Positions 44,111 through 52,542 of a stretch of DNA of 64,000 nucleotides are shown in pieces; position 1 is the stretch's first letter; the number at the start of each line of letters is the position of its first letter. Source of the DNA: Lysobacter sp. CFH 32150 (GTDB taxonomy: Bacteria; Pseudomonadota; Gammaproteobacteria; Xanthomonadales; Xanthomonadaceae); the NCBI RefSeq assembly GCF_022758295.1, contig NZ_JALDWJ010000011.1, positions 79,659 through 143,658 on the forward strand. The letters are read 5' to 3'. The position numbers were made by a program, and so were the translations under genes. Below the pieces are notes generated by a model. The model ran no database searches. It was not told where the DNA came from and saw only the letters and a list, made by a program, of their open reading frames with translations.

Positions 44111-44124
44111 TTCGCTATAGCGAA
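44111..44124 (+). promoter_or_regulatory. Palindromic candidate operator of the PadR/HAAS operon
   Basis: TTCGCTATAGCGAA is a perfect 14-bp palindrome that ends 39 bp before the ATG of the padR-type gene. TATAGC overlaps a possible -10 element. PadR regulators bind inverted repeats at their own promoter, so this is a natural operator candidate for autorepression. The site is followed by a GCGGGAGG ribosome site right before the ATG. Confidence 0.5.
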
Positions 44125-44163
44125 GTAAGTAATAGTGTTGCCTCCAACTTAGCGGGAGGCCGT

Positions 44164-44556
44164 ATGCCCGAACCCCAGCCCCAGTCCGCCGAACCCACGG
44201 CCAGCGACAGCCTGAAGAAGTTCCAGAAGGAACTCAGTGCCGGCACCGTGTCGCTGGCATTGCTGGCCGTCCTCGGCGCCGCGACCGAACCCATGTACGG
44301 CTACCAGATCGCCAAGCGCCTCGAGCACGAGGGCGAGGGCGTGCTCAGCGGCAAGCAGAGCGCGTTGTATCCGGTGCTGCGCAACCTCTGCGCGGCCGGC
44401 CTGCTCGACAGCCATGTGGAGCCCTCGATCGCGGGGCCGCCGCGCCGTTACTACCAGATCACCGCCGCAGGCCGCGAAGCCCTGCGCGAATGGGTCGCCG
44501 CCTGGCGCGCGACCCGCGATTCCGTCGATTCCGTCCTCCAGGGGCTGCCGCAATGA
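44164..44556 (+). CDS. PadR family transcriptional regulator
   Basis: 130 residues. A winged helix fills residues 24-105: LSAGTVSLALLAVLGAATEPMYGYQIAKRLEHEGEGVLSGKQSALYPVLRNLCAAGLLDSHVEPSIAGPPRRYYQITAAGREAL. The YGYQIAKRL and SALYPVLRNLxxxGLL motifs and the RRYYQITAxG wing are diagnostic. PadR proteins are dimeric repressors that respond to small molecules. The gene is coupled by 4 bp to a HAAS-sensor gene, a common arrangement in which the pair controls its own transcription. A palindrome stands upstream at 44111. Confidence 0.94.
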   Translation: MPEPQPQSAEPTASDSLKKFQKELSAGTVSLALLAVLGAATEPMYGYQIAKRLEHEGEGVLSGKQSALYPVLRNLCAAGLLDSHVEPSIAGPPRRYYQITAAGREALREWVAAWRATRDSVDSVLQGLPQ

Positions 44557-45452
44557 CCGCGACCACGATTGCTGATTATCTCGACCAACTGCGCGCGGCC
44601 CTGGCCGGCGCCGATCCCGCCCTCGTGCAGGACGCGTTGTACGACGCCGAGGAATACCTGCGCTCGGAACTCGCCGAGAACCCCGGTAAATCAGAAGCCG
44701 AGGTGATCGCCGCCGTCGCCGGCAGCTATGGCGCGCCGGATGAAGTCGCGGAGATCTATCGCGAGACCGAAGTGAAGGTCGATCGCGCCCTGCGCGCGCC
44801 GCCGCCGCCGCCGCGGCAGTCGCTGCTCGGCCGCTTCTTCGGCGTCATCGCCGAACCGCGCACCTACGCCGCGCTTTTCTACATGCTGCTGTCGCTCGCT
44901 ACCGGCATCTTCTATTTCACCTGGGTGGTCGCGGGCCTGTCGATGTCGGCCGGCCTGGCGGTGCTGATCATCGGCATCCCGTTCGTGATCCTCTACTTCG
45001 GATCGGTGCGGATCCTGTCGCTGGTCGAAGGCCGCCTCGTCGAGGTCATGCTCGGCGAGCGCATGCCACGGCGACCGCTGTACAGCACGCGCGGCAAACC
45101 GCTGCTGGAACGGATCAAGGAGTTGTTCACGGATCCGCGCATCTGGAGCACGCAGATCTATTTCCTCGCAATGCTGCCGCTGGGCATCACTTATTTCACT
45201 CTCGCCGTCACCTTGTTGAGCGTGTCACTGGCGTTAATCGCTGCGCCGATTGCGCTGCTGCTCGGTGCCGATGGCTACATCAATCTCGATGGCATCGACT
45301 TGATGGTGGCATATGAGCCATGGAGCTGGCCGTTGGTGATGATCGCAGGCGTGGTCTTGCTGTTCGCCACGCTGCATCTCGCTCGCGGCATCGGCAAATT
45401 GCACGGCCAGCTGGCCAAGCATTTGCTGGTCAAGAGCGCGCAGTACGCGTAG
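44553..45452 (+). CDS. HAAS/sensor-domain membrane protein
   Basis: 299 residues. Residues 1-75 form an HAAS-type helical domain (IADYLDQLRAALAGADPALVQDALYDAEEYLRSELAENPGKSEAEVIAAVAGSYGAPDEVAEIYR). After a proline stretch come four membrane spans in two pairs (about 105-150 and 205-250) with the putative-sensor pattern RTYAALFYMLLSLATGIFYFTWVVAGLSMSAGLAVLIIGIPFVIL. A fifth span lies at about 265-285. Such proteins always follow a PadR gene, as here, and the pair is thought to sense membrane state. The stop codon TAG is provided by the first four bases of a REP element. Confidence 0.92.
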   Translation: MTATTIADYLDQLRAALAGADPALVQDALYDAEEYLRSELAENPGKSEAEVIAAVAGSYGAPDEVAEIYRETEVKVDRALRAPPPPPRQSLLGRFFGVIAEPRTYAALFYMLLSLATGIFYFTWVVAGLSMSAGLAVLIIGIPFVILYFGSVRILSLVEGRLVEVMLGERMPRRPLYSTRGKPLLERIKELFTDPRIWSTQIYFLAMLPLGITYFTLAVTLLSVSLALIAAPIALLLGADGYINLDGIDLMVAYEPWSWPLVMIAGVVLLFATLHLARGIGKLHGQLAKHLLVKSAQYA

Positions 45453-45516
45453 GGCGGGCCTTGGCCCGCCATCGTGGCATCGATGTTGCGTGACGGCGGG
45501 CCAAGGCCCGCCCTAC
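45449..45516. repeat. Inverted GTAG-type REP pair between convergent genes
   Basis: Two perfect 22-bp arms, 45449-45470 and 45495-45516, each beginning GTAGGGCGGGCCTTGGCCCG when read inward. The TAG at 45450-45452 is the stop codon of the upstream plus-strand gene. The matching TAG in the other arm (45513-45515 on the minus strand) is the stop codon of the methyltransferase. Both stops thus come from the element. Confidence 0.9.
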
Positions 45517-46112
45517 GGTGCGGCGGCGATTTCCAGCGCCACCGCATGCCCGCGCAACGCCGGCGACAGCCAGCAATGCGAGCCGAGTGGCGCAAAGCCG
45601 ACATTGGCGAAGCGCTGGCGGTAGAACGAAGCGGGGCGTTGCTGGAACTCGTGCTCATCGCCGACGGCATGATCGCCCCGGGCGAAGGTCTCGAGGAAGG
45701 CGACGCCGCCGCAGAGCTCGGCGAGGCCGGGCAGGCCGCGGTCGAGTTCGCGCGTGGGCAGGTAGTGCAGCACGTCGCTGCATACCAGCAGGTCGACCGG
45801 CGCGCACGGCCGCAGCATTTCGAAATCGGCGAAACGAGCGAGGTGCAGGTTGCGCGCGCTCCCGTAGCGGGCGATCGCGTACTCGCTGCTGTCGAAACCG
45901 AGGTACTGCACCTGCGGTCGCAGTTGCAGCAGCGGCGTTCGCCAGGCGCCTTCGCCGCAGCCGATGTCGAGCACCGTGCGCAGCGGGCGTTCCAGATGGT
46001 ATTCGGCAGTGGCGACGGCGAGGGCGACTTTGCGTAGCAGGCGCTGGCGCCCACCGATGCCGCCGCTGCGGTACCAGCGGTCGAAGTAGGTGCGGTCGTA
46101 AAGTTTGCTCAT
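45513..46112 (-). CDS. SAM-dependent methyltransferase
   Basis: 199 residues. Motif I is TVLDIGCGEGAWRTPLLQLRP (ExGxGxG as DIGCGEG), followed by YLGFDSSEYAIARYG (acidic end of beta2), then FEMLRPCAPVDLLVCSDVLHYLP (motif post-I, DVLHYL). It is a class I Rossmann methyltransferase of the type in Methyltransf_25/11. The C-terminal third has no marked signature. Substrate unknown. The stop codon is part of a REP element. The start diverges from the CopD/HemJ gene with about 37 bp between. Confidence 0.9.
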   Translation of the reverse strand: MSKLYDRTYFDRWYRSGGIGGRQRLLRKVALAVATAEYHLERPLRTVLDIGCGEGAWRTPLLQLRPQVQYLGFDSSEYAIARYGSARNLHLARFADFEMLRPCAPVDLLVCSDVLHYLPTRELDRGLPGLAELCGGVAFLETFARGDHAVGDEHEFQQRPASFYRQRFANVGFAPLGSHCWLSPALRGHAVALEIAAAP

Positions 46113-46149
46113 CGTGTCATCCTATCGCGAGACCCTGCGGAGCAAACCG

Positions 46150-46569
46150 ATGGCCTACCTCTGGACCAAGACCGCACACCTGGTGTTCGTCATGGCATGG
46201 ATGGGCGGCGTGTTCTACCTGCCGCGGATCCTGGTCAACCTGGCCGAAGCCGGCGACGAACCCGCGGTGCGTGCACGCTTGCTGCTGATGGGGCGGCGGC
46301 TGTATCGCTTCGGCCACATCATGTTCGGCTTTGCGGTGGTGCTTGGTCTGACGCTGTGGCTGCACTTCGGCATTCGTGGCGAATGGCTGCATGCGAAGTT
46401 GTTGCTGGTCGCGATATTGCTGGCGCACTACATCGTCGCCGGGCGCTGGTTGAAGGGCGTGGAGAAAGGTCGCGCGCTGCCGTCGACGCGGACCTTGCGC
46501 TGGTTCAACGAGTTGCCGGTGGTGGTGTTGGTGATGGTGGTGTATCTGGTGCTGGCGAAGCCGTTCTAA
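46150..46569 (+). CDS. HemJ/CopD-like membrane protein
   Basis: 139 residues from ATG 46150 (MAYLWTKTAHLVFVMAWMGG). Four hydrophobic spans. The first helix KTAHLVFVMAWMGGVFYLPRILVNL matches HemJ (UPF0093), which reads K-x-x-H-x-x-x-V-x-W-M-x-G-x-FYLPRLFV, and the middle contains the conserved RLYRFGHIMFGFAVVLGLTL. HemJ proteins oxidise protoporphyrinogen IX, while the related CopD proteins transport copper; the first fits better. Only the position of a His in helix one supports haem-related function here. The length is typical (about 140). Confidence 0.85.
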   Translation: MAYLWTKTAHLVFVMAWMGGVFYLPRILVNLAEAGDEPAVRARLLLMGRRLYRFGHIMFGFAVVLGLTLWLHFGIRGEWLHAKLLLVAILLAHYIVAGRWLKGVEKGRALPSTRTLRWFNELPVVVLVMVVYLVLAKPF

Positions 46570-46818
46570 CAGGTGAGCGCCTGCCCCCGTCTTGCCTGAA
46601 TAGGAATACACAACTGGTGACCGGCGTCTCGCATTGTCGAGTCACTTGTACTTGATGCTCTGACATCGGATGCTTGCCCCAGGCTAGGGAGAGGCTAACG
46701 CCGTGCAACGCGGCGGCCTCAGGGGACGGGAAGGGATATGACGGATTTGATTCGCCGCACAGTGCATGTGGCTCGTGTGCTCGTCGACGGCTTGGGTCGC
46801 TACTACTTTGGGGGAAAT

Positions 46819-48633
46819 ATGTCGAAGCAACTGGGGCGGCAGCCCTCCGCATTCGTGCGTCTCGCTCCAGTCGCATGCTGCTGCGGTTTAGGGCTACTGC
46901 TGCATGGAGCGCCATTGCTAGCCCAGACGCAGACCTGGAAGGAAGGCTACAAGCAGGTCATTCCCTCTTCCACGATCGACGGTCTCGCGGTCGACGGCTT
47001 GTTTGGCGAAGAAATCAGCCTGTACACGGGCGAACTTTCGTTCGCCACAACCGATATCAATCTTCCAGGCAACAACGCACTGGATGTGTCGTTTAGGCGA
47101 AAGCTGTCATTGAACGATACACAGGCATATCAGACCTGGAAGATCGACTTGCCCCACTTGGAGGGTGTGTATCCCGAAGATGTCGGCTGGACCCGAAAAT
47201 CAATTACTACTGGGGCCACGGGCCGATGCAGCTCCGGTGCAGCAGCGCCGCGAAATGCGACCGGGAGAAACACGGTAGGGACGACATCTATGTGGGATCC
47301 CGGAGAATTCTGGTCGGGCGATTACCTTTCGATGCCCGCTGCTGGCAACGAAGAGATTCTCAAGGTGATTAGCGGTGGCGTCCAACTCCCGACCGATGGC
47401 GCGACTTACAAATGGGTTACCAAGTCAGGTTGGCGAATCTCGTGCCTGACGACTGCCGCGAATGACGCGGGCGAGGGATTTCTTGCGGTTTCCCCCACCG
47501 GCACGAAGTACTACTTCGACTGGTTCATGAGCGAACCACTCGAAACATTGACCCGCCCCCTTGGCGTAGGGCCCGCTGGGTTGGTCGCAGGTGGCAACAC
47601 TCGCAATTCTCGAAATGGCCGCGGTACGGCAACGCTTGCTCCCGTTAGCGACAGCGACTACCTGGAGAGAAAGAAAGTACTGATCTATCCATCCAAAATT
47701 ATCGATCGGTTTGGCAACCAGGTGACCTATACATACGGCCCCGATGGCCCGACAACCATCTCCGCGACCGATGGCAGGACGATCACGATCGCCTATAGCG
47801 GCGGCTTATTTGTTTCAGCCACTGCCAATGGCCGTACTTGGACATACAACTGGACAAATGGCCTGACGGTCACGCTGCCAGACAGCTCGACCTGGGTGTA
47901 TTCCCTGGCACCACTCCAGGATTTTTTTACCTATAACAGTGGGCCCCACGGCTCATTGGCATCCGTGCAAGTTGCTTGTGACAACCCTCCGCCGGCATAT
48001 GGTGGAGGCACTGGCACCGTCAAGCATCCGTCTGGAGCGACGGGGACGTTCACCGTAGGCGCGGTGCGGCATGGTCGCTCGTACGTTGACCGCACATGCC
48101 CGGGCTATACGCTGCCCGATAACACCTACTACGGGTATGCCTATCGCCCGTATATCTTCGATACGCGATCGTTGAAGACCAAGACGATCAGCGGTCCTGG
48201 ACTGACGACAGCGACATGGCAGTACGCCTACGGCCCTCCCAACAATAGCTGGGCATCAAATTGCTCCGCAGGGTGCGCCACGACCAAGTACGTCGAAGTA
48301 ACCGACCCGACTGGCACAAAGGTGCGTCACACGTACAGCAATCGCTACCAAGGTGGTGAAGGCAGGGAACTCACGGCCGAAGTCATCAATGCCAGCGGTG
48401 TCACGGTCCGTAGGACTGACTACACCTATCAGTTCGATGCCACTGGACAGCCTTACCCCGCACGACTTGGCATGTCAGGCAACGCGCGTGGTGACTACAG
48501 CTCGGAGAAGTTCGACCCACTGCGCCAAACCACCATCTCCCAGGACGGCGTGACCTTCACGAATGGGGTTAACACGTTCGACCACTTCGCACGGCCAACC
48601 AGTGTGACGAAGTCGAGCGCGCCTGCACCGTGA
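46819..48633 (+). CDS. Secreted RHS-type protein, N-terminal half of a split RHS
   Basis: 604 residues from ATG 46819, which has GGGGG close upstream and starts a signal peptide (MSKQLGRQPSAFVRLAPVACC, then CGLGLLLHGAPLLAQ); an ATG at 46738 with AAGGG ahead is an alternative start and would leave a long N-region. The body is Tyr/Thr/Gly-rich beta sheet with RHS/YD features: EISLYTGELSFATTDINLPG, IIDRFGNQVTYTYGPDGPTTISATDGRTITIAYSG, and the ending FDHFARPTSVTKSSAPAP. Cysteine pairs are frequent. Base composition is visibly more A+T-rich than neighbours. It ends exactly where related long RHS proteins go on with the strand that opens the next gene (YSKTETITYHDN). Periplasmic or surface location is expected. 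Confidence 0.85.
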   Translation: MSKQLGRQPSAFVRLAPVACCCGLGLLLHGAPLLAQTQTWKEGYKQVIPSSTIDGLAVDGLFGEEISLYTGELSFATTDINLPGNNALDVSFRRKLSLNDTQAYQTWKIDLPHLEGVYPEDVGWTRKSITTGATGRCSSGAAAPRNATGRNTVGTTSMWDPGEFWSGDYLSMPAAGNEEILKVISGGVQLPTDGATYKWVTKSGWRISCLTTAANDAGEGFLAVSPTGTKYYFDWFMSEPLETLTRPLGVGPAGLVAGGNTRNSRNGRGTATLAPVSDSDYLERKKVLIYPSKIIDRFGNQVTYTYGPDGPTTISATDGRTITIAYSGGLFVSATANGRTWTYNWTNGLTVTLPDSSTWVYSLAPLQDFFTYNSGPHGSLASVQVACDNPPPAYGGGTGTVKHPSGATGTFTVGAVRHGRSYVDRTCPGYTLPDNTYYGYAYRPYIFDTRSLKTKTISGPGLTTATWQYAYGPPNNSWASNCSAGCATTKYVEVTDPTGTKVRHTYSNRYQGGEGRELTAEVINASGVTVRRTDYTYQFDATGQPYPARLGMSGNARGDYSSEKFDPLRQTTISQDGVTFTNGVNTFDHFARPTSVTKSSAPAP

Positions 48634-48728
48634 TGGTGTAGGGAAGTCGTCGGGTCATTGAAATCGACATGCCGCGTGCTGCGCGGTTGGAACAGGGATA
48701 GTCGCCACAAGGCGAGGGGAAAGGAACG

Positions 48729-51700
48729 ATGAAGCACATTGGGATCGCATCGGCGTTGACGCTGGGTGTGTTGTTGGCTCTGCCGGACGCGCAGGCGCAG
48801 ACCTACAGCAAGACTGAGACGATCACGTATCACGACAACACCACCATGTGGGTGCTGGGCCAGACGGCGAGTGTGAGTTGCACCGTTTCGGTGCCGGCCA
48901 GCACCGCTTGCGATGGCGATATGGTGAGTGCGTCCACGTTCGATACGACCTATGCGCTGCCGCTGACCACCTCGACTTTCGGCAAGTTGCAGCAGACCCT
49001 GACCTACGACACCACCTCGGCGGTTAGCACCGGACAACGTGGCACGCTCAAGACCGTTTCCGATGGGCGCGATGGCACGCTCAATACCACGATCACCTTC
49101 AGCAGTTGGAAGCGTGGCATCCCGCAGTTGATCCAGTATCCGGCCACGCCGGAGTCGTCCAGTGGCAGCAGCCAATCGGCGGTGGTGAACGACAACGGCT
49201 GGCTCACCTCGGTCACCGACGAAAATGCCTATACGACCAAATACGAATTCGACCCAATGGGTCGCCTGAGCAAGATCGACTATCCCGACGCCGACACCGT
49301 CAACTGGATCGACACCATCCGGACCTTCGCGCCAGTAGCCTCCACCGAGTACGGCATTGCGGCCGGTCACTGGAAACAAACGGTCAGCACCGGTAATGGT
49401 CGTCAGGTCACGTATTACGACGCGATGTGGCGGCCACTGGTCAGCGAACGCTACGACACTGCCAATACCAGCGGCACACTCAGTCAGACCGTGACGCGCT
49501 ATGACGCCGACGGCCACGCCATCTACCAGTCGTATCCGATGCAGGGGCTGACCGGTTACACAGTGCCGACCCAAGGCATCCGCACCACCTACGACGCCCT
49601 CGACCGTGTCACGCGCGTCGAACAGGATTCCGAGTTGGGCGTGCTGGCCACGACCACGGAATACCTCACCGGCTTCCAGACCCGCATTACCAACCCGCGC
49701 GGCAAGATCACGACGACCACCGCGTACCTGACCTACGACCAGCCGAGCAATGACTTGCCGCTGGCGATCACGCATCCCGAAGGGGCCTACACCCATATCA
49801 GCCGGGATGTGTTCGGGAAGCCGACCCGGTTGCGCCGGAGCAACAGCAGTAGTCCGACCGGCGGCACGACGGTCCTGAATCGCGATTACACATACAACTC
49901 GAGTCAGGAACTGTGCAGGACGACCGAACCGGAAACCGACGCGACCCTGATGGGTTACGACGCGGCCGGCAATTTGGCCTGGTCGGCCAGCGGGCTGCCC
50001 ATCGCGACCGCCTGCGATGCGGAGGGTGACACCACCGCCATCCTGGCCCGCAAAGCCGCGCGCACCTACGATGCTCGCAACCGCTTGACCCGGCTTGAGT
50101 TCCCCGACGACAACGGTACCCAGGTCCTGATCTACACGCCTGATGGCTTGCCGGCGCAGCTTCAGACCTATGAGGCCAGTGGACTGCAAGTCGCCAATGT
50201 CTACAGCTACAACAAACGGCGATTGCTCGTCGGCGAGAACCTCAGCCAGCCTGGCTGGTACACATGGTCCCTCGGCTACACCTACAACACCAACGGTCAC
50301 TTGGCGACGGTGGTCCACCCCGGTAACGAAACGATCAACTACGCGCCCAATGCGCTTGGTCAGGCGACGCAGGCCACCAGCACGTACGGCAGCTACGCCA
50401 CCGGCGTGAGCTACTTCCCCAATGGGGCGATCAAGCAGTTCACCTACGGCAACGGCATCGTCCATACCCTCACGCAGAACACGCGACAGCTTCCGGAACG
50501 TAGTAAGGATGTCTACAGCACCAGTACCGCGGTGCTGGATGACAGCTACGACTTCGACGCCAACGGCAATGTCGCCGCGATCAGCGATGGCCGGCCGAAC
50601 GCCTCAGGCAACCGCACGATGACGTACGACGGGCTGGACCGGCTGACGTCGACCGCTTCGCCAATGTTCGGTGGAACGATTAGTTACACCTACGACGTCC
50701 TCGATAACCTGCAGACCCTCGTCGCGCCCCAGCACCTCCTCACGCCTGCCCGCAACTTGCGATATTGCTATGACGCAACCAGCCAGCGCCTATCGTTCGT
50801 TCGCAGCAACTCCACCAACTGCACGGATGGCTCTGCGACCACGACGCTTGAATACGACCCGCAAGGGAATCTGAAGCTGAAGAACGCTCAGCCGTACACC
50901 TTCGACTTCGGCAACCGCCTGCGCGCGGCGCCCGGATTGGAAAGCTATCGCTACGACGGCCACGGCCGCCGTGTGCTGGCATGGGCCAATGCGTCGGCCC
51001 AGAACATCCTGTCGATGTACGGCCAGGATGGCGTGCTGCGGTATCAGCGCGATGATCGCAAGGTCAAGGTTTACAACTACATCTACCTGGGCGGCAGCCT
51101 CGTCGCTACGCGCGAAACTCCGACCGGGACCAGCAACCATGTGCTGAAGTACCAGCACACCGATGCCCTCGGCAGTCCGGTGGCTGTGACCGACGCCAGC
51201 CGTGCGGTGATTGAAACCAGCGAATACGAACCCTACGGCAAGCTGCTGAACCGGCCGATCCATGATGGCCCGGGGTATACCGGCCATGTGGAGGATGCGA
51301 CGACTGGGCTGACGTATATGCAGCAGCGCTATTACGATCCGCAGATTGGGCGGTTCTTGAGCGTGGATCCCGTTACTGCCAACGGAAACACCGGCGGCAA
51401 CTTCAATCGGTACTGGTACGCCAATAACAACCCGTACCGCTTTACCGATCCGGATGGGCGTGCGCCTCAGGACAGTTGGTACGAATTCACCGACAAGCGC
51501 TTTCAAGACTGGGTACATGGCGAAAAGCAGCTGGAAGGCAGAGGTGGGGCTCAAAACTACTCTCGATCGGATTTAAGGGAACTGCACAAGGAATGGAAGG
51601 AGCTAGGGGAGCCTCGCGGGAAAGGAGGCAAGAGCAGCTCTGGCGGTTCAATGCGAGGACAACGCGGATTCCTCACGCCAGGTCTGGCCCTTAAGGCGAA

Positions 51701-51914
51701 CCTTATCCTCTATTTGATTACCTACTCAGGGGAGTTAAACGCGAGCGAGATGGGTGCCTATGATCGTTGGCTGAAGATGCAAGAAGACAAAAAGAACGAT
51801 CCGAATACCAAGCCAGAACCACCAGAGACTGACCCTGAACCAGAAAAAGAACCACCGCCACCGCCTCCTCCAGAAGAGAAGAAGCCGGAAAAAGTTCAGG
51901 ACGGTAATCAATGA
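48729..51914 (+). CDS. Secreted RHS protein with variable C-terminal tip, C-terminal half
   Basis: 1061 residues. It starts with AAGGAACGATG and its own signal peptide (MKHIGIASALTLGVLLALPDAQAQ). A barrel of YD/RHS repeats follows, for example YDAAGNLAWSASGLPI, YDALDRVTRVEQDSELGVL, YDGLDRLTSTASPMFGGTISYTYDVLDNL and YDPQGNLKLKNAQPYTFDFGNRL. The RHS core ends with YDPQIGRFLSVDPVTANGNTGGNFNRYWYANNNPYRFTDPDGR at about 870-911. Residues 912-1061 are unlike the barrel: a basic, Gly/Ser-rich part (ELHKEWKELGEPRGKGGKSSSGG), a hydrophobic span (LALKANLILYLITYSG, about 985-1001) and a Pro/Glu/Lys-rich tail. This is the position of a toxin tip in RHS proteins. It overlaps the next gene by 4 bp. Confidence 0.92.
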   Translation: MKHIGIASALTLGVLLALPDAQAQTYSKTETITYHDNTTMWVLGQTASVSCTVSVPASTACDGDMVSASTFDTTYALPLTTSTFGKLQQTLTYDTTSAVSTGQRGTLKTVSDGRDGTLNTTITFSSWKRGIPQLIQYPATPESSSGSSQSAVVNDNGWLTSVTDENAYTTKYEFDPMGRLSKIDYPDADTVNWIDTIRTFAPVASTEYGIAAGHWKQTVSTGNGRQVTYYDAMWRPLVSERYDTANTSGTLSQTVTRYDADGHAIYQSYPMQGLTGYTVPTQGIRTTYDALDRVTRVEQDSELGVLATTTEYLTGFQTRITNPRGKITTTTAYLTYDQPSNDLPLAITHPEGAYTHISRDVFGKPTRLRRSNSSSPTGGTTVLNRDYTYNSSQELCRTTEPETDATLMGYDAAGNLAWSASGLPIATACDAEGDTTAILARKAARTYDARNRLTRLEFPDDNGTQVLIYTPDGLPAQLQTYEASGLQVANVYSYNKRRLLVGENLSQPGWYTWSLGYTYNTNGHLATVVHPGNETINYAPNALGQATQATSTYGSYATGVSYFPNGAIKQFTYGNGIVHTLTQNTRQLPERSKDVYSTSTAVLDDSYDFDANGNVAAISDGRPNASGNRTMTYDGLDRLTSTASPMFGGTISYTYDVLDNLQTLVAPQHLLTPARNLRYCYDATSQRLSFVRSNSTNCTDGSATTTLEYDPQGNLKLKNAQPYTFDFGNRLRAAPGLESYRYDGHGRRVLAWANASAQNILSMYGQDGVLRYQRDDRKVKVYNYIYLGGSLVATRETPTGTSNHVLKYQHTDALGSPVAVTDASRAVIETSEYEPYGKLLNRPIHDGPGYTGHVEDATTGLTYMQQRYYDPQIGRFLSVDPVTANGNTGGNFNRYWYANNNPYRFTDPDGRAPQDSWYEFTDKRFQDWVHGEKQLEGRGGAQNYSRSDLRELHKEWKELGEPRGKGGKSSSGGSMRGQRGFLTPGLALKANLILYLITYSGELNASEMGAYDRWLKMQEDKKNDPNTKPEPPETDPEPEKEPPPPPPPEEKKPEKVQDGNQ

Positions 51915-52306
51915 CACCTAATGCCTATGCGACGTTGGCAATCTACAGTAAACATTTCAAGAGTGATGAAGTAACTGCCTTGCTTGAAATCAGCCCTACT
52001 CGCGTAGGCGAGAAGGGCAGAGTTTTTTCTTGGCTACTATCAACGATCGAAGTGTTGCAATCAAATAGGATCGAGGATCACGCGTCCGAGATTCTGAAAA
52101 TATTTGATCCGAGAAGAGAGAGCTTGCGAAAGCTGGCGTTAGAGGGATGCGAAATTCGACTGTGGCTTTATTTTGGCTTAGACCAGCCGAACCGAGCATT
52201 TGTTGTCTCGCCAGAGCTCATTGAGTTTTTAGGTTCACTACAGGCAGATATTTGTATAGACGTATGGAGTCGCGGCGAGGAGAACAAAGGGGACGGAGGC
52301 AATTAG
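51911..52306 (+). CDS. DUF4279 protein, candidate RHS immunity protein
   Basis: 131 residues. It begins MTPNAYATLAIYSKHFKSDEVTALLEISPTRVGEKGRVFSWLLST and continues with LEGCEIRLWLYFGLDQPNRAFVVSPELIEFLGSLQADICIDVW, which matches DUF4279 (strand, DEVTALLGIxPTR, then PELLxxLxxLxxDLxIDVY). No signal peptide, so it is cytosolic, where an immunity protein would act. Its start overlaps the RHS stop by 4 bp, and its base composition is equally A+T-rich. DUF4279 genes are often found next to polymorphic toxins. Immunity function is inferred from this position, not shown. Confidence 0.9.
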   Translation: MTPNAYATLAIYSKHFKSDEVTALLEISPTRVGEKGRVFSWLLSTIEVLQSNRIEDHASEILKIFDPRRESLRKLALEGCEIRLWLYFGLDQPNRAFVVSPELIEFLGSLQADICIDVWSRGEENKGDGGN

Positions 52307-52319
52307 GCTGATCCCATGA

Positions 52320-52352
52320 CACAAAAGCCCGCTCATTGAGCGGGCTTTTGTG
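52320..52352 (+). terminator. Terminator of the RHS/DUF4279 operon
   Basis: ACAAAAGCCCGCTCA is followed almost directly by its complement TGAGCGGGCTTTTGT (52321-52351). The T-run is partly inside the stem, GCTTTTGTGTT. It ends the operon 14 bp after the DUF4279 stop. As the sequence is near-symmetrical, it may act on the minus strand too. Confidence 0.85.
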
Positions 52353-52371
52353 TTGGTGCGCTTCGTGACTA

Positions 52372-52537
52372 CGCCTTTGGTGTGTTCTGCCGCGGCGAGG
52401 AACGTGTCGATCAGGCCGAGCAACTGTTGCTTGGGCTTGGGGGGCATGCGCTCGGTCAGCTTGAGCCGGCGTTCCAACCGGGTGCTGACCGCGGGCGTGG
52501 TCGCCTTCTTGCTGCGTCCTGTGCGTACGCCCAGCAA
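52372..52537 (-). pseudogene. Remnant of a helix-turn-helix regulator C-terminus
   Basis: On the minus strand the reading frame gives AVSTRLERRLKLTERMPPKPKQQLLGLIDTFLAAAEHTKG, which resembles the C-terminal helices of XRE-type regulators (the RLxxLxxLPPKxQQxLLxLIDxFL pattern). No DNA-binding part lies upstream in this frame, and the frame runs into the terminator and the start of the neighbouring gene. It is best seen as a leftover piece of a gene lost during insertion of the RHS island or REP element. The pattern match is from memory. Confidence 0.5.
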
Positions 52538-52542
52538 CCCGC

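Noticed and set aside
48634..48728. Break between the two RHS genes as a sequencing error
   Set aside because: The gap contains a ribosome site and the second gene starts with a complete signal peptide, so a single-base error cannot explain it; raw reads would still be decisive.
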